Both the position numbers and the translations under genes were made by a program. Of a DNA stretch of 64,000 bases, positions 25,049 to 34,921 are shown piece after piece. Positions within the stretch are counted from its first letter, which is position 1; every line of letters starts with the position of its first letter. The notes under the pieces were generated by a model. It did not search any database. It was given only the letters and a program-made list of their open reading frames with translations, and was not told the DNA's origin. Source of the stretch: Paracoccaceae bacterium (lineage in GTDB: Bacteria; Pseudomonadota; Alphaproteobacteria; Rhodobacterales; Rhodobacteraceae); the NCBI GenBank assembly GCA_014654775.1, contig JACVZW010000083.1, forward strand, positions 104,578 to 168,577. Direction: 5' to 3'.

Positions 25049-25722
25049 CGGCCTTTCCCCGCTGCGTCCCCGTCGCCGATCGCGCCGTTCTGGTGGAACT
25101 TGGCGATACCGTCGGGCCTGCGGTGCAGGCGCAGGTCTGGGCACTGGATCGCGCCTTGCAGGACAGGCCCGTGCCGGGGCAGGTGGAACTAGTTCCCGCC
25201 ATGGTGAACCTGCTGGTGATCTTCGATCCCGTGCGGACCGACCACGCCGCCGTGACAGCAGCCGTAGCGACCCACCTCGCCGCCGTGACGGATCGCCCCA
25301 TCGGCGGGGCAGAGCGCGAGGTTCTCGTCTGCTACGACCCGCCCTTTGCCCCCGATCTTGCGGCGGTGGCCGATCAGGCGGGGATCGCGCCGGAAGCGGT
25401 CATCGCGGCGCATTTGGCCGGGGCCTACCGCGTGGCGATGTACGGCTTCGCCCCCGGCTATGCCTATCTCTCCGGCGTCCCCGAACCGATCCGCCTGCCG
25501 CGCAAATCCGCCCCGGTGCGCGCCGTCCCGGCAGGCAGCGTGATCATCGCGGGCGGGCAATGCCTTGTGACGACCCTCACCATGCCGACGGGCTGGTGGG
25601 TCATCGGGCGTTCCCCCACCCGCATCCTGACGGGGCAGGAGGCCCGCCCCTTCCTCTTCGACGTCGGCGACCCCGTCCGTTTCCGCCGCGTCTCCGCCGC
25701 TGAACTGGAGCAACCCACATGA
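25045..25722 (+). CDS. pxpB: 5-oxoprolinase subunit B (KipI/AHS1 type)
   Basis: A 225-residue protein of the allophanate hydrolase subunit 1 family. Diagnostic blocks: VPAMVNLLVIFDP, REVLVCYDPPFAPDLAAVA, YRVAMYGFAPGYAYLSGVPE, LPRKSAPVRAVPAGSVIIAGGQ and PTGWWVIGRSPTRI. It acts with PxpA and PxpC in 5-oxoproline cleavage. Overlaps its neighbours by 4 bp on both sides, so subunits are made from one transcript in 1:1:1 order. Confidence 0.92.
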   Translation: MTAFPRCVPVADRAVLVELGDTVGPAVQAQVWALDRALQDRPVPGQVELVPAMVNLLVIFDPVRTDHAAVTAAVATHLAAVTDRPIGGAEREVLVCYDPPFAPDLAAVADQAGIAPEAVIAAHLAGAYRVAMYGFAPGYAYLSGVPEPIRLPRKSAPVRAVPAGSVIIAGGQCLVTTLTMPTGWWVIGRSPTRILTGQEARPFLFDVGDPVRFRRVSAAELEQPT

Positions 25723-26645
25723 TCCGCGCCGTGCTGCGGGTGGTTCAGGCCGGGCCGCTTTGCTCCGTTCAGGACGGCGGGCGTCCGGGCTTCCTGCGCT
25801 TTGGCGTGCCCGCCTCGGGCGCGATGGACCGTGCGGCGCTGGCGCTGGCCAACCACAGCTTGGGCAATCCGCCGGGGGCGGCGGCGGTTGAGGTGTCGCT
25901 CGGCGGCCTGACGGTCGAGGTGGAGGAAGGGTCGCTCTCCCTCGCCCTTGCCGGGGGTGGTTTCGTGGCCGAACTCGGGACGACCCGCCACGGATCATGG
26001 CAGGTGATCACCCTGCGCGAAGGCGACCGTCTTTCGGTCCGGCGCGGCCCTTGGGGGTCATGGTGCGGCATGGCCTTTGCCGGGCGGCTGATCGCGCCCG
26101 ACTGGCTGGGCAGCCGCGCCACCCATGCGCTCTCCGGTCTGGGGGGCGGCGCGGTCACCGCCGGGCGGCGGTTGGTGGTCGAAGACACGCGCCTCCTGCC
26201 GGAACGGCCCATCCCTTGCCCGGTCTGGGCCCGCCCGCGCGGCGAAATCGCGGTGGTCATCGGCCCGCAGGACCGGTTCTTCGGCCCCGACCGGATCGAC
26301 CTGCTGCTCGGCACCACCTTCCACCTGACCGATGCCTATGACCGGATGGGGGTGCGCCTGCGCGGCCCCTCGCTCGCCCCGCAATCGGCGCTGGCCATCC
26401 CGTCCGAACCGGTGCTGCGCGGATCGATCCAAGTCGCGGGTGACGGTGTCCCCGCCGTCCTGCTGGCCGATCACCAGACGACCGGGGGCTATCCCAAGAT
26501 CGCCACCCTTGTCGCATCCGAACTGGACGCCTTCGCCCAACTCAGGCCACATGCGGCCGTGGGGTTCCGTGCGGTCACGCCGGAACAGGCGGTGGCGATG
26601 GCGCGGCTGCGGGCCGCCGCTCTGGCGCGGCTGTTGGAAAAATAA
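25719..26645 (+). CDS. pxpC: 5-oxoprolinase subunit C (AHS2/KipA carboxyltransferase-like)
   Basis: A 308-residue protein of the biotin-dependent carboxyltransferase/AHS2 family. Motifs: [26 protein letters not shown] at the N-terminus, [20 protein letters not shown], then [10 protein letters not shown] and the C-terminal [34 protein letters not shown]-like block. It forms the catalytic complex with PxpB. The stop TAA at 26643-26645 runs directly into a double TTACGTAA palindrome before the next gene. Confidence 0.92.
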   Translation: [308 protein letters not shown]

Positions 26646-26646
26646 A

Positions 26647-26663
26647 TTACGTAAATTACGTAA
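26647..26663 (+). promoter_or_regulatory. Double TTACGTAA palindrome before the glycerate kinase gene
   Basis: TTACGTAA-A-TTACGTAA: two perfect 8-bp palindromes separated by one A, together a 17-bp inverted repeat. It is AT-only apart from the CG cores, lies between the pxpC stop and the next start codon (26677), and looks like a regulator operator. The cognate regulator is unknown. Confidence 0.55.
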
Positions 26664-26676
26664 AACGGGGGTAGGG

Positions 26677-27954
26677 ATGGCAATCGACGATAAGGGCGCG
26701 GCAGGTCTGCTGCAGGGCCTCTTTGACCGGGCGGTCGAAGTGGCCGATCCGATGCGGATGATGCCCGCCCATCTGCCCCCCAAACCGCCGGGCCGCGTCG
26801 TCGTCATCGGCGCGGGCAAGGCGAGCGCCCGGATGGCCGAAGCAGTGGAATCCGTCTGGGGCCCCTGCGAGGGGCTGGTTATCACCCGCTACGGCTATGC
26901 CCGCCCCTGCAAGGGGGTCGAGATCGTCGAGGCCGCCCATCCCGTCCCCGATGCCACAGGCGCGGCGGCAACGGCGCGGATGCTCGACCTCGTCAGGGGT
27001 CTAGGGGAAGGCGACTTCGTCCTCGCCCTGATCTCGGGCGGGGCCTCGGCCCTGCTGGTGGCCCCGGTGGCGGGCGTGACACTGGAAGAAAAGCGTGCGG
27101 TTAACGCAGCCCTCCTCGCCTCCGGCGCGCCGATCGACCGGATGAACACCCTGCGCAAACACCTCAGCCGGGTGAAGGGCGGGCAGCTGGCAGCAGCGGC
27201 CCATCCGGCGCGCATGCTCGCGCTCATGATCTCTGACGTGCCGGGGGATGACCCCGCCTTCATCGGATCGGGGCCAACCGTGGGCGATGCCTCCACCCTG
27301 TCCGACGCACGGGCGGTGCTGGATCGCTGGTCCGTCCCGGTGCCGCCCTCGGTCACGGCGGCCTTGGCGCAAGGGTCGGGCGTGGTGCCCCCCGGCGATC
27401 CCCGCCTCTCGACGGTCGAGAACCGCGTCATCGCCGCCCCCGCCCAGTCGCTGGAGGCTGCCGCCACGATGGCGCGGGCCGCCGGGCTAACAGTCCGCCT
27501 TCTCGGTGACGCGCTGGAAGGCGAGGCGCGCGACGTCGCCGCCGCCCAAGCCGCACAAGCCATGGCGATCCGCGCCGCGATGCAGCACGGCGATGCACCC
27601 ATCCTGCTGCTTTCGGGCGGCGAACTCACGGTCACCCGCCGCGGCGACGGGATCGGCGGCCCCAATGCGGAATTCTGCCTTGCCCTCGCCCTTGCACTGC
27701 AAGGCGCGCCGGGCATCCATGCGCTGGCCTGCGACACCGACGGCGTCGATGGCGCGGCCGAGGTGGCCGGGGCCGTCATCGGCCCCGACACGCTGCCCCG
27801 CGCCGCAGCGCAGGGCTTGGACGCCGCACAGTCCCTCGCCCGCAACGACGCCCACAGCTTCTTTGCCGCGCTGGGTGATCAGGTGGTCACGGGTCCGACC
27901 CTGACCAATGTGAACGACTTCCGCGCGATCCTGATCCTGCCGCCCCCGGCCTAA
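26677..27954 (+). CDS. Glycerate 2-kinase (MOFRL/GckA-TtuD family)
   Basis: A 425-residue enzyme of the DUF4147/MOFRL family that phosphorylates D-glycerate to 2-phosphoglycerate; older annotation calls it hydroxypyruvate reductase TtuD. Motifs: [80 protein letters not shown], and in the C-terminal MOFRL part [45 protein letters not shown] 26677 has the GGGGGTAGGG site directly upstream. It is 31 bp from pxpC and may be read from the same transcript, though the palindrome between them suggests separate control. Confidence 0.9.
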   Translation: MAIDDKGAAGLLQGLFDRAVEVADPMRMMPAHLPPKPPGRVVVIGAGKASARMAEAVESVWGPCEGLVITRYGYARPCKGVEIVEAAHPVPDATGAAATARMLDLVRGLGEGDFVLALISGGASALLVAPVAGVTLEEKRAVNAALLASGAPIDRMNTLRKHLSRVKGGQLAAAAHPARMLALMISDVPGDDPAFIGSGPTVGDASTLSDARAVLDRWSVPVPPSVTAALAQGSGVVPPGDPRLSTVENRVIAAPAQSLEAAATMARAAGLTVRLLGDALEGEARDVAAAQAAQAMAIRAAMQHGDAPILLLSGGELTVTRRGDGIGGPNAEFCLALALALQGAPGIHALACDTDGVDGAAEVAGAVIGPDTLPRAAAQGLDAAQSLARNDAHSFFAALGDQVVTGPTLTNVNDFRAILILPPPA

Positions 27955-28078
27955 GGCGCGCGCGCCCGCCGATGCCGCCCCCGCCGGGGTTGGAGGCGAC
28001 GGCAGGGGCGGCTATGGTCTCGGCCCCGATGACTCGGTCCGCTCCGGCCCCCCGGAAGACCCCTGCCACAGGAACTCC

Positions 28079-30409
28079 ATGACCCTCGACACCGCCCGCC
28101 GCATTCCCCAGATCATCGCCGCCGAAATCGGCGCGCAGCCCGCGCAGGTGGCCGCCGCCATCGGCCTCTTGGACGAAGGCGCGACCGTGCCCTTCGTCGC
28201 GCGCTATCGCAAAGAGGTGACGGGCGGGCTCGATGACACGCAACTGCGCACGCTGGCCGACCGTCTGGCTTACCTGCGCGAGATGGAGGCCCGCCGCGCC
28301 GCGATCCTGTCCTCGATCACCGAACAGGGGAAGATGACCGACGGGCTGAACGCCGCGATCCTCAAGGCCACGACCAAGGCGGAACTGGAAGACATCTACC
28401 TTCCCTACAAACCCAAACGCCGCACCCGCGCGATGATCGCCCGCGAGAACGGCCTCGGCCCGCTCATGGACGCCATCCTCGCCGACCGCGCCGCCGATCC
28501 GGCGCAGCTTGCCGCAGGTTACATCACCGAGGCCGTGCCGGACACGAAATCCGCCCTCGAAGGTGCGCGCGACATCCTTGCCGAAAGCCTTGCCGAAAAC
28601 GCCGATCTCTTGGGCCGCCTGCGCAGCCACATGAAACAGGTGGCCAAACTCACCGCCAAGGTGGTGGAAGGGAAGGAAAACGAAGGCGCCAAATTCTCGG
28701 ACTATTTCGCGCATTCCGAGGTCTGGGCCACCGCCCCCTCGCACCGCGTTCTGGCCATGCTCAGGGGCCGCAACGAAGGCATCCTCGCCATCGACCTTGA
28801 GATCGACGCCGACGCGCCCAAAGGCGAAAGCCCGGCCGAACGCGCCTGCGCCGCCGTCCTTCAGGCCGCCACGCGCGGGGCAGGGGACATCTGGCTGCGC
28901 GAGGCGGCAGCTTGGGCCTGGCGGGTGAAGATCCGCACCTCCCTCACCCTCGACCTGATGTCCGAGATGCGCGACCGGGCCGAGGAAGAGGCGATCCGCG
29001 TCTTCGCCCGCAACCTCAAGGACCTGCTCTTGGCCGCCCCTGCCGGGGGCAAGGCCACGATGGGCCTTGATCCCGGCATCCGGACGGGCGTGAAGGTCGC
29101 GGTGGTCGATGCCACGGGCAAGGTGCTGGCCACCGACACGGTTTATCCCTTCCAGCCCAAGAACGACCTGCGCGGCGCGCAGGTGGCGCTGGCGCAACTG
29201 ATCCAGAGGCACAAGGTCCAGCTCATCGCCATCGGCAATGGCACCGCCAGCCGCGAGACGGAAAAGATGGTGGCCGACCTCCTCGCCGTCCTCCCGGGGA
29301 GCGAGAAACCCGTGAAGGTCATCGTCAGCGAGGCAGGCGCCTCGGTCTATTCCGCCTCCGAACTCGCCGCCAAGGAATTCCCGGGGCTGGACGTCAGCTT
29401 GCGCGGCGCGGTCTCCATCGCCCGCCGCCTGCAGGACCCGCTGGCGGAACTGGTGAAGATCGAACCCAAATCCATCGGCGTCGGTCAGTATCAGCACGAT
29501 GTCGATCAGCACCGTCTGGGCAAATCGCTTGAGGCGGTGGTGGAAGATGCCGTGAACGCCGTGGGCGTCGACCTCAACACCGCCTCCGCGCCCCTACTGG
29601 CCCGCGTTTCGGGCGTCGGTCCGTCGCTGGCCGAGGCCATCGTCACCCATCGCGACGCGAACGGCCCCTTCCGCACGCGACGCGACCTGTTGAAGGTCGC
29701 GCGCCTTGGCCCCAAGGCCTTTGAACAGGCGGCGGGATTCCTGCGCATCCCCGACGGGGCGGAGCCTCTGGATGCCTCTTCAGTCCACCCTGAAGCCTAT
29801 GATCTGGCCCGCCGCATCGTGGCGGCCTGCGGGCGCGACATCCGGGCGCTGATGGGCGATGCGGCGGCGCTGAAATCGGTCGATCCCAAACGCTTCGTCG
29901 ATGACCGCTTCGGTCTGCCCACGGTGAAGGACATCCTGTCCGAACTGGAAAAACCGGGCCGCGACCCGCGCCCGTCGTTCAAGACTGCCACCTTTACCGA
30001 AGGCGTGACCGAAATCTCCGATCTCAAACCCGGCATGCTGCTGGAAGGCACGGTCACCAACGTTGCCGCCTTCGGCGCCTTCGTCGATATCGGGGTGCAT
30101 CAGGACGGGCTGGTGCATGTCAGCCAACTCGCCGACCGCTTCGTCAAAGACCCGCATGATGTGGTCAAGGCGGGCGATGTGGTGAAGGTCCGGGTGGTGG
30201 AGGTGGATGCCGCCCGCAAACGCATCGGCCTGACTATGAAAAGCCAGTCGGGCGAGGCGCGCGAGGCCGCGCAGGACCGCCGCGCCGCACCGCCAAAGGG
30301 CCAGCCCCCGCGCGGGCCGATGTCGGCCGGACCAAAGGGCGACGCTCCGAAGGGCGGCGGTGGCGGCAATGCCTTTGCCGATGCACTCAAGGGCAAATTC
30401 ACCCGCTGA
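28079..30409 (+). CDS. tex: Tex-family S1 RNA-binding transcription accessory protein
   Basis: A 776-residue protein. The Tex N-terminal domain ([24 protein letters not shown]) is followed by a helical middle, an RNase H-like YqgF domain (about residues 320-450; [19 protein letters not shown]), and helix-hairpin-helix motifs (about 495-560; [22 protein letters not shown]). The C-terminal S1 RNA-binding domain follows (about 640-710; [32 protein letters not shown]), then a basic Gly/Pro tail. Family role is nucleic-acid binding in transcription and RNA turnover. Length is typical. Ends convergently with tldD, with repeat/terminator elements between. Confidence 0.95.
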   Translation: MTLDTARRIPQIIAAEIGAQPAQVAAAIGLLDEGATVPFVARYRKEVTGGLDDTQLRTLADRLAYLREMEARRAAILSSITEQGKMTDGLNAAILKATTKAELEDIYLPYKPKRRTRAMIARENGLGPLMDAILADRAADPAQLAAGYITEAVPDTKSALEGARDILAESLAENADLLGRLRSHMKQVAKLTAKVVEGKENEGAKFSDYFAHSEVWATAPSHRVLAMLRGRNEGILAIDLEIDADAPKGESPAERACAAVLQAATRGAGDIWLREAAAWAWRVKIRTSLTLDLMSEMRDRAEEEAIRVFARNLKDLLLAAPAGGKATMGLDPGIRTGVKVAVVDATGKVLATDTVYPFQPKNDLRGAQVALAQLIQRHKVQLIAIGNGTASRETEKMVADLLAVLPGSEKPVKVIVSEAGASVYSASELAAKEFPGLDVSLRGAVSIARRLQDPLAELVKIEPKSIGVGQYQHDVDQHRLGKSLEAVVEDAVNAVGVDLNTASAPLLARVSGVGPSLAEAIVTHRDANGPFRTRRDLLKVARLGPKAFEQAAGFLRIPDGAEPLDASSVHPEAYDLARRIVAACGRDIRALMGDAAALKSVDPKRFVDDRFGLPTVKDILSELEKPGRDPRPSFKTATFTEGVTEISDLKPGMLLEGTVTNVAAFGAFVDIGVHQDGLVHVSQLADRFVKDPHDVVKAGDVVKVRVVEVDAARKRIGLTMKSQSGEAREAAQDRRAAPPKGQPPRGPMSAGPKGDAPKGGGGGNAFADALKGKFTR

Positions 30410-30432
30410 CGCGCAGGGTGTCGGGCCGGGCA

Positions 30433-30451
30433 GGGGGGCTTTGCGCCCCCC
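30433..30451 (+). terminator. Hairpin after tex (first module of a compound 3'-end repeat)
   Basis: GGGGGGC (30433-30439) and GCCCCCC (30445-30451) around a TTTGC loop, then TCT and a second small stem GCGCC-TGC-GGCGC (30455-30467). The same two-stem layout occurs after acuI at 45079-45113. Confidence 0.55.
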
Positions 30452-30480
30452 TCTGCGCCTGCGGCGCATTCACCCCCCGC

Positions 30481-30545
30481 AGGATATTTGAAGACAGAAG
30501 AGGAACAGGGACTTTCCCCTCACATCTTCTGTCTTCAAATATCCT
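30481..30545. repeat. 21-bp perfect inverted repeat between convergent tex and tldD
   Basis: AGGATATTTGAAGACAGAAG plus A (30481-30501) is repeated as its exact reverse complement at 30525-30545 across a 23-nt loop. Each arm is the GGATATTTGAAGACAGA unit that follows a G-run hairpin belonging to the gene on its side, so this is two copies of one element facing each other. A related unit lies at 45128-45150. Confidence 0.85.
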
Positions 30546-30555
30546 CGGGGGGTTC

Positions 30556-30574
30556 GGGGGGCAGACAGCCCCCC
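30556..30574 (-). terminator. Hairpin after tldD (mirror copy of the tex-side element)
   Basis: Stem GGGGGGC (30556-30562)/GCCCCCC (30568-30574) with an AGACA loop. Read on the minus strand it lies after tldD and before the inverted GGATATTTGAAGACAGA arm, mirroring the element after tex. Confidence 0.5.
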
Positions 30575-30642
30575 GTCCGCGGGCAGACATCCCGAACCTT
30601 GTTCCGAAATGCCCGGAGGGCGGGGTTCACCCCGCCGCAAGG

Positions 30643-32064
30643 TCAGGCCGCCGCGCCGCCCACCGTCAGCCCGCCGATCAGCAGCGTGGGTTGCCCCACC
30701 CCGACCGGGACCCATTGGCCCGCCTTGCCGCAATTCCCGATGCCGGGGTCCAGCGCAAGGTCATTGCCGATGGCGCGGATCTGCTTCAACGCCGTCGCCC
30801 CGTCCCCGATCAGCGTCGCGCCTTTGACCGGCGCGCCCACCTTGCCGTTCTGTACACGGTAGGCCTCGGTGCAACTGAACACGAACTTACCGTTGGTGAT
30901 GTCCACCTGCCCGCCGCCGAAACCCACGGCATAGATCCCGTCCTTCAGCCCGGCAAGGATCACCGCAGGGTCCTCCTGACCCGCCAGCATATAGGTGTTG
31001 GTCATGCGCGGCATCGGGATATGGGCGAAACTCTCGCGCCGCCCGTTGCCCGTGGGCGCCACCCCCATCAGCCGCGCGTTCTGGCGATCCTGCATGTAGC
31101 CCACAAGGATGCCATCCTCGATCAGCACATTCTTCCCCGAGGGCGTCCCTTCGTCATCGATCGTGATCGACCCGCGCCGATCCGGCAGCGTGCCGTCGTC
31201 CAGGACCGTCACGCCCGGAGCCGCGATGCGCTGCCCCATCAGCCCGGCAAAGGCCGAGGTCTGCTTGCGGTTAAAGTCGCCCTCCAGCCCGTGTCCAATC
31301 GCCTCATGCAGCAGGATGCCGGGCCAGCCGGGGCCAAGCACCACATCCATCATCCCCGCCGGAGCAGGCACAGCGTCCAGGTTCACCACCGCGATGCGCA
31401 GCGCCTCTTGCACCATCGGCTTCCAGCGCGCAGGCTCCATCAGTGCGGCCAGACCGAAACGCCCGCCGCTGCCCATGCCCCCCTGTTCACGCCGCCCGCC
31501 CTGTTCCACGATCACCGACACGTTCAGCCGCGCCATCGGGCGCACATCGGCCAGACGCAGGCCCTCGGGGCGCAGGATCTCCACCTCTTGCAATCCGGCG
31601 GAGAGGGTGGCCGACACCTGCACCACGCGCGGGTCCAAGGCGCGGGCATAGGCGTCGATCTCCTTCAACATGTCGATCTTCACCGGGAAAGTGGCATCCG
31701 CCATCGGATCGGCATCGCCGTAAAGCCGCACATTCGTTCCCTGCGGCGCATCGGCCAAGGTGCCGCCACCGGCCCCCACGGCCAGCCGCGCCGTGTCCAC
31801 CGCGCGGCGCAGCGCGCGTTCCGAGATTTCGGTCGAATGGGCATAGGCCGCGACCTCGCCCTTCACCGCGCGCAGGCCGAACCCCTCGGACGCATCGTAA
31901 GAGGCCGTCTTGATCCGCCCGTCATCCAGAACAATCGCCTCGGACCGCTTGCGTTCAAGGAACAGCTCGCCATCCTCGGCCCCCGCCGTCGCCGCGCGCA
32001 GCAGGGCAAGGGCGGCCCCTTCGTCCAGCGCCGTCTCAAAGGGGCGGAAGGGGGCATCGGTCAT
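30643..32064 (-). CDS. tldD: Metalloprotease TldD
   Basis: A 473-residue TldD/PmbA-family zinc protease; TldD/TldE complexes degrade unfolded peptides and mature peptides such as microcin B17. The HExxxH metal motif is in GILLHEAIGHGLEGDFNR, and the C-terminal region shows GKFVFSCTEAYRVQNGKVGAPVKGATLIG and AIGNDLALDPGIGNCGKAGQWVPVGVGQP. The start is ATG 32064 (MTDAPFRPFE) because AAGGA lies 6-7 nt upstream; an in-frame ATG at 32088 is less well placed. Convergent with tex, divergent from coxB. Confidence 0.95.
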   Translation of the reverse strand: MTDAPFRPFETALDEGAALALLRAATAGAEDGELFLERKRSEAIVLDDGRIKTASYDASEGFGLRAVKGEVAAYAHSTEISERALRRAVDTARLAVGAGGGTLADAPQGTNVRLYGDADPMADATFPVKIDMLKEIDAYARALDPRVVQVSATLSAGLQEVEILRPEGLRLADVRPMARLNVSVIVEQGGRREQGGMGSGGRFGLAALMEPARWKPMVQEALRIAVVNLDAVPAPAGMMDVVLGPGWPGILLHEAIGHGLEGDFNRKQTSAFAGLMGQRIAAPGVTVLDDGTLPDRRGSITIDDEGTPSGKNVLIEDGILVGYMQDRQNARLMGVAPTGNGRRESFAHIPMPRMTNTYMLAGQEDPAVILAGLKDGIYAVGFGGGQVDITNGKFVFSCTEAYRVQNGKVGAPVKGATLIGDGATALKQIRAIGNDLALDPGIGNCGKAGQWVPVGVGQPTLLIGGLTVGGAAA

Positions 32065-32112
32065 GGTGTTGTCCTTGATCTGAGTCAAACGGCGCGCTTT
32101 TGCCGCAACGGT

Positions 32113-32141
32113 TTGGCTTGCCGCGCAGCCCCTAATATGGT
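32113..32141 (+). promoter_or_regulatory. Candidate sigma-70 promoter for the cox cluster
   Basis: TTGGCT (32113-32118), 17-nt spacer, TATGGT (32136-32141), about 100 bp before the coxB start in the tldD-coxB divergent gap. Matches to both hexamers are partial. Confidence 0.4.
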
Positions 32142-32248
32142 TTCAAGCTGTCGGGAAACAACGGGATTCTCGTCTGCTCGCTTGTTGCGGGCGGCAGGCG
32201 GGCAAAGAAGCAGCGGCGACAGGCCGCGCACTCGAACGGGAAAAGACC

Positions 32249-33139
32249 ATGCGTCATTCGACCATTTTCAAAGCAGTGGCCGCATCCGGCCTCGGCGCGC
32301 TTCTGTCCGGCGCGGCCTTCGCGCAGGGGCTTGAGGTGGTGGGGCAGCCCCTGCCAAAGGAGATGGGCTTCCAGCCTGCGGCGACGGAACTTGCCCGCGA
32401 TCTGCAGGGGCTGGACCACATGATCCTGATCATCATCACGGTGATCACGATCTTCGTGACCGGCCTGCTGATCTGGGTGGTGATCCGCTACAACACCAAG
32501 GCCAACAAGACGCCCGCGACCTTCACCCATCACACGCCCATTGAAGTGGCGTGGACGGTGATCCCGATCGTGATCCTCGTCTTCATCGGGGCCTTCTCGC
32601 TTCCCGTGCTGTTCAAGCAGCAGGAAATTCCGACCGCCGACATCACCATCAAGGTGACGGGCGCGCAGTGGTACTGGTCCTACGAATACACCGACAACGG
32701 CGTGACCGAAGACCCCGAAGCCGCGCCGATCGCGTTCGACAGCTTCATGCTGCAGCGCGACCAGCTGGCCGAATTCGGCTATGAGGACAGCCAGTATCTG
32801 CTGGCCACCGACACCGCCGTGGTCGTCCCTGTGGGCAAGACGGTCGTGATGAACGTCACCGCCGCCGACGTGATCCATTCGTGGAAGATCCCCGCCTTTG
32901 GCGTCATGCAGGATGCCGTCCCGGGCCGTCTGGCGCAGTTGTGGTTCTCGGCTGAGCGGGAAGGCATCTACTTCGGTCAGTGCTCCGAACTTTGCGGCAA
33001 GGACCACGCCTATATGCCCATCACCGTGAAGGTCGTGTCGGAAGAGGTCTACGCCGCATGGGTGGCCAAGGCCGAGGCGGGCGATGTGATGCTGTCTGCG
33101 GCCGATCTGGCCCAGCCCGTCACGCTGGCCTCGAACTGA
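32249..33139 (+). CDS. coxB: Cytochrome c oxidase subunit II (aa3 type)
   Basis: A 296-residue subunit that carries the CuA centre and takes electrons from cytochrome c. Order: signal peptide (1-25, ending AFA-Q), two membrane helices (about 58-80 and 98-122), the aromatic cluster QWYWSYEY (140-147), and CuA ligands His210, Cys245, Glu247, Cys249, His253, Met256 ([12 protein letters not shown]). All ligands are intact. It begins the run coxB-ctaB-coxF-ctaG-ctaE-surf1 that supplies subunits and assembly factors; subunit I (ctaD) is not in the window, as usual in Rhodobacterales. Confidence 0.96.
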   Translation: MRHSTIFKAVAASGLGALLSGAAFAQGLEVVGQPLPKEMGFQPAATELARDLQGLDHMILIIITVITIFVTGLLIWVVIRYNTKANKTPATFTHHTPIEVAWTVIPIVILVFIGAFSLPVLFKQQEIPTADITIKVTGAQWYWSYEYTDNGVTEDPEAAPIAFDSFMLQRDQLAEFGYEDSQYLLATDTAVVVPVGKTVVMNVTAADVIHSWKIPAFGVMQDAVPGRLAQLWFSAEREGIYFGQCSELCGKDHAYMPITVKVVSEEVYAAWVAKAEAGDVMLSAADLAQPVTLASN

Positions 33140-33212
33140 TCGCGGCAGACCGCAAGGCAGGCGCGGCCCCGAACTGCCGGGGCCGTTCCCCCACCGGAAG
33201 GATGGATCAGGC

Positions 33213-34145
33213 ATGAGCGATATCCGCGCCTACGAACAGCCGGGTGAGGCGGGCTTCGGCGATTACGTGCAGCTTCTTAAGCCGCGCGTCATGTCGCTCG
33301 TGGTCTTCACCGCGCTGGTGGGGCTGCTGGTGGCCCCGGTCTCGGTCCATCCGGTCATCGCCTTTGCCTCCATCCTCTTCATCGCGCTGGGGGCAGGGGC
33401 CTCGGGCGCGCTGAACATGTGGTGGGATGCCGATATCGACGCAGTGATGCGGCGCACCAAGTCCCGCCCCGTGCCCTCGGGCAAGGTTCAGGCGGGCGAG
33501 GCGCTGGCGGTTGGTCTGGCGCTGTCGGGCATCGCGGTGGTCATGCTGGGGCTGGCCGCGAACTGGCTTGCGGCGGGGCTTCTGGCCTTCACCATCTTCT
33601 TCTACGCCGTCATATATTCGATGTGGCTGAAACGCTCGACGCCGCAGAACATCGTGATTGGCGGCGCGGCGGGGGCCTTCCCGCCGATGATCGGCTGGGC
33701 CTGCGCCACGGGCAGCATCTCGGTCGAAAGCCTTCTGATGTTCGCACTGATCTTCATGTGGACGCCGCCGCATTTCTGGGCGCTCGCGCTGTTCATGAAG
33801 GATGACTATTCCAATGCCGGCGTGCCGATGCTGACCGTGACCCACGGGCGCAAGGCGACGCGGACGCATATCCTCGTCTACACCCTTCTGCTGATCCCGG
33901 TCGCTTTGGGCGCGGGCTTCACCTCCATCGGCGGGCCGATCTATCTGGCCGCCTCCGTCGCGCTGAACGGCTGGTTCCTCTTGGGCGCATGGCGCATCTG
34001 GCGCCGCGATGAGGCGATGGCCGAGGCGGATGGTTACGCGGTCGAGAAGTCGGTCTTTCGCTTCTCGCTCTCCTACCTCTTCCTGCATTTCGGGGCCTTC
34101 CTCGCCGAAGCGGCGCTGCGGCCCTATGGCATGGGGGGCTGGTGA
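33213..34145 (+). CDS. ctaB: Protoheme IX farnesyltransferase
   Basis: A 310-residue UbiA-family membrane enzyme that farnesylates heme b to heme o, the first step to heme a for the oxidase. Asp-rich motifs: ALNMWWDADIDAVMRRTKSRPVPSG (first) and MKDDYSNAGVPMLTVTHGRKAT (second), with about eight to nine hydrophobic helices. Start ATG 33213 follows GGAAGGATGGATCAGGC. Overlaps the next gene as TGATG. Confidence 0.95.
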   Translation: MSDIRAYEQPGEAGFGDYVQLLKPRVMSLVVFTALVGLLVAPVSVHPVIAFASILFIALGAGASGALNMWWDADIDAVMRRTKSRPVPSGKVQAGEALAVGLALSGIAVVMLGLAANWLAAGLLAFTIFFYAVIYSMWLKRSTPQNIVIGGAAGAFPPMIGWACATGSISVESLLMFALIFMWTPPHFWALALFMKDDYSNAGVPMLTVTHGRKATRTHILVYTLLLIPVALGAGFTSIGGPIYLAASVALNGWFLLGAWRIWRRDEAMAEADGYAVEKSVFRFSLSYLFLHFGAFLAEAALRPYGMGGW

Positions 34146-34333
34146 TGGCCTTCCCGCCCGAGCATGAGATTCACAGACGGCGCTTCGGGCGCAATGTCGG
34201 TATCGCAGTCACGCTTGCGCTGTTCATCGTGCTGGTCTTCGCCCTGACGGTGGTGAAGGTCACGCGCGGCGATCCGATGCAGGCTTTCGATCATTCGGTC
34301 CGCCCGGAACTGGCGGTGGAGGAGGGGCAATGA
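34145..34333 (+). CDS. Small oxidase-assembly-associated membrane protein (CoxF type)
   Basis: A 62-residue protein with one membrane helix (about residues 20-40, GIAVTLALFIVLVFALTVVKV), an N-terminal HEIHRRRFGRN and an acidic tail [11 protein letters not shown]. Small proteins with HxxHRRRxxRN at this exact position between ctaB and ctaG are called CoxF/CtaF in Rhodobacterales and Rhizobiales. ATG 34145 overlaps the ctaB stop; the gene overlaps ctaG by 4 bp. Precise function unknown. Confidence 0.85.
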   Translation: MAFPPEHEIHRRRFGRNVGIAVTLALFIVLVFALTVVKVTRGDPMQAFDHSVRPELAVEEGQ

Positions 34334-34899
34334 ACGGTCAGAACCGCACGGCGCTTTACCTAGTGGGCGTGGTGGCCACGATGGCCTCGCTCTCTTTCGC
34401 GGCGGTCCCCTTCTACGACTGGTTCTGCCGCGTCACCGGCTTTGGTGGCACGCCCGGCGTGGCCTCCGCCGCACCCGACACGATCCTCGACCAGACCGTC
34501 GTGGTGAAATTCGACGCCTCCATCGAGCGCGGCATGCCGTGGGAATTCCGCCCCGTCCAGCGCGAGATGACGGTGCGGATCGGTGAAAACGCCCTTGCCT
34601 TCTACGAGGCTTACAACCCGACCGACCGCGTCGTCGCGGGTACAGCCAGCTTCAATGTCGCGCCCGAGGCGGCGGGCGGATACTTCGACAAAATCGCCTG
34701 CTTCTGCTTCACCGAACAGGTTCTGCAACCCGGCGAACGGGTCCAGATGCCCGTCTCCTTCTTCGTCGATCCCGAAATGGTGAAGGACCCGGAAGGCGCA
34801 TTCGTGAAGGAGATCACGCTCTCCTACACCTTCTACGAAACACCCCTGCCCGAAGAGCAGGCGGCGCTTGCCGCCCCTGCGGTTGGCGCGGTAAACTGA
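34330..34899 (+). CDS. ctaG: Cytochrome c oxidase assembly protein CtaG (Cox11)
   Basis: A 189-residue membrane-anchored periplasmic copper chaperone that delivers Cu to the CuB site of subunit I. Helix at residues 8-27, then [15 protein letters not shown], a beta domain, and the Cu-binding [10 protein letters not shown] motif (C-F-C) near residue 120, followed by [10 protein letters not shown]. All hallmark residues are present. Co-translated with coxF by ATGA overlap; 22 bp before ctaE. Confidence 0.95.
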   Translation: MNGQNRTALYLVGVVATMASLSFAAVPFYDWFCRVTGFGGTPGVASAAPDTILDQTVVVKFDASIERGMPWEFRPVQREMTVRIGENALAFYEAYNPTDRVVAGTASFNVAPEAAGGYFDKIACFCFTEQVLQPGERVQMPVSFFVDPEMVKDPEGAFVKEITLSYTFYETPLPEEQAALAAPAVGAVN

Positions 34900-34921
34900 T
34901 AAAAAACGCGAGGGAACCGGA

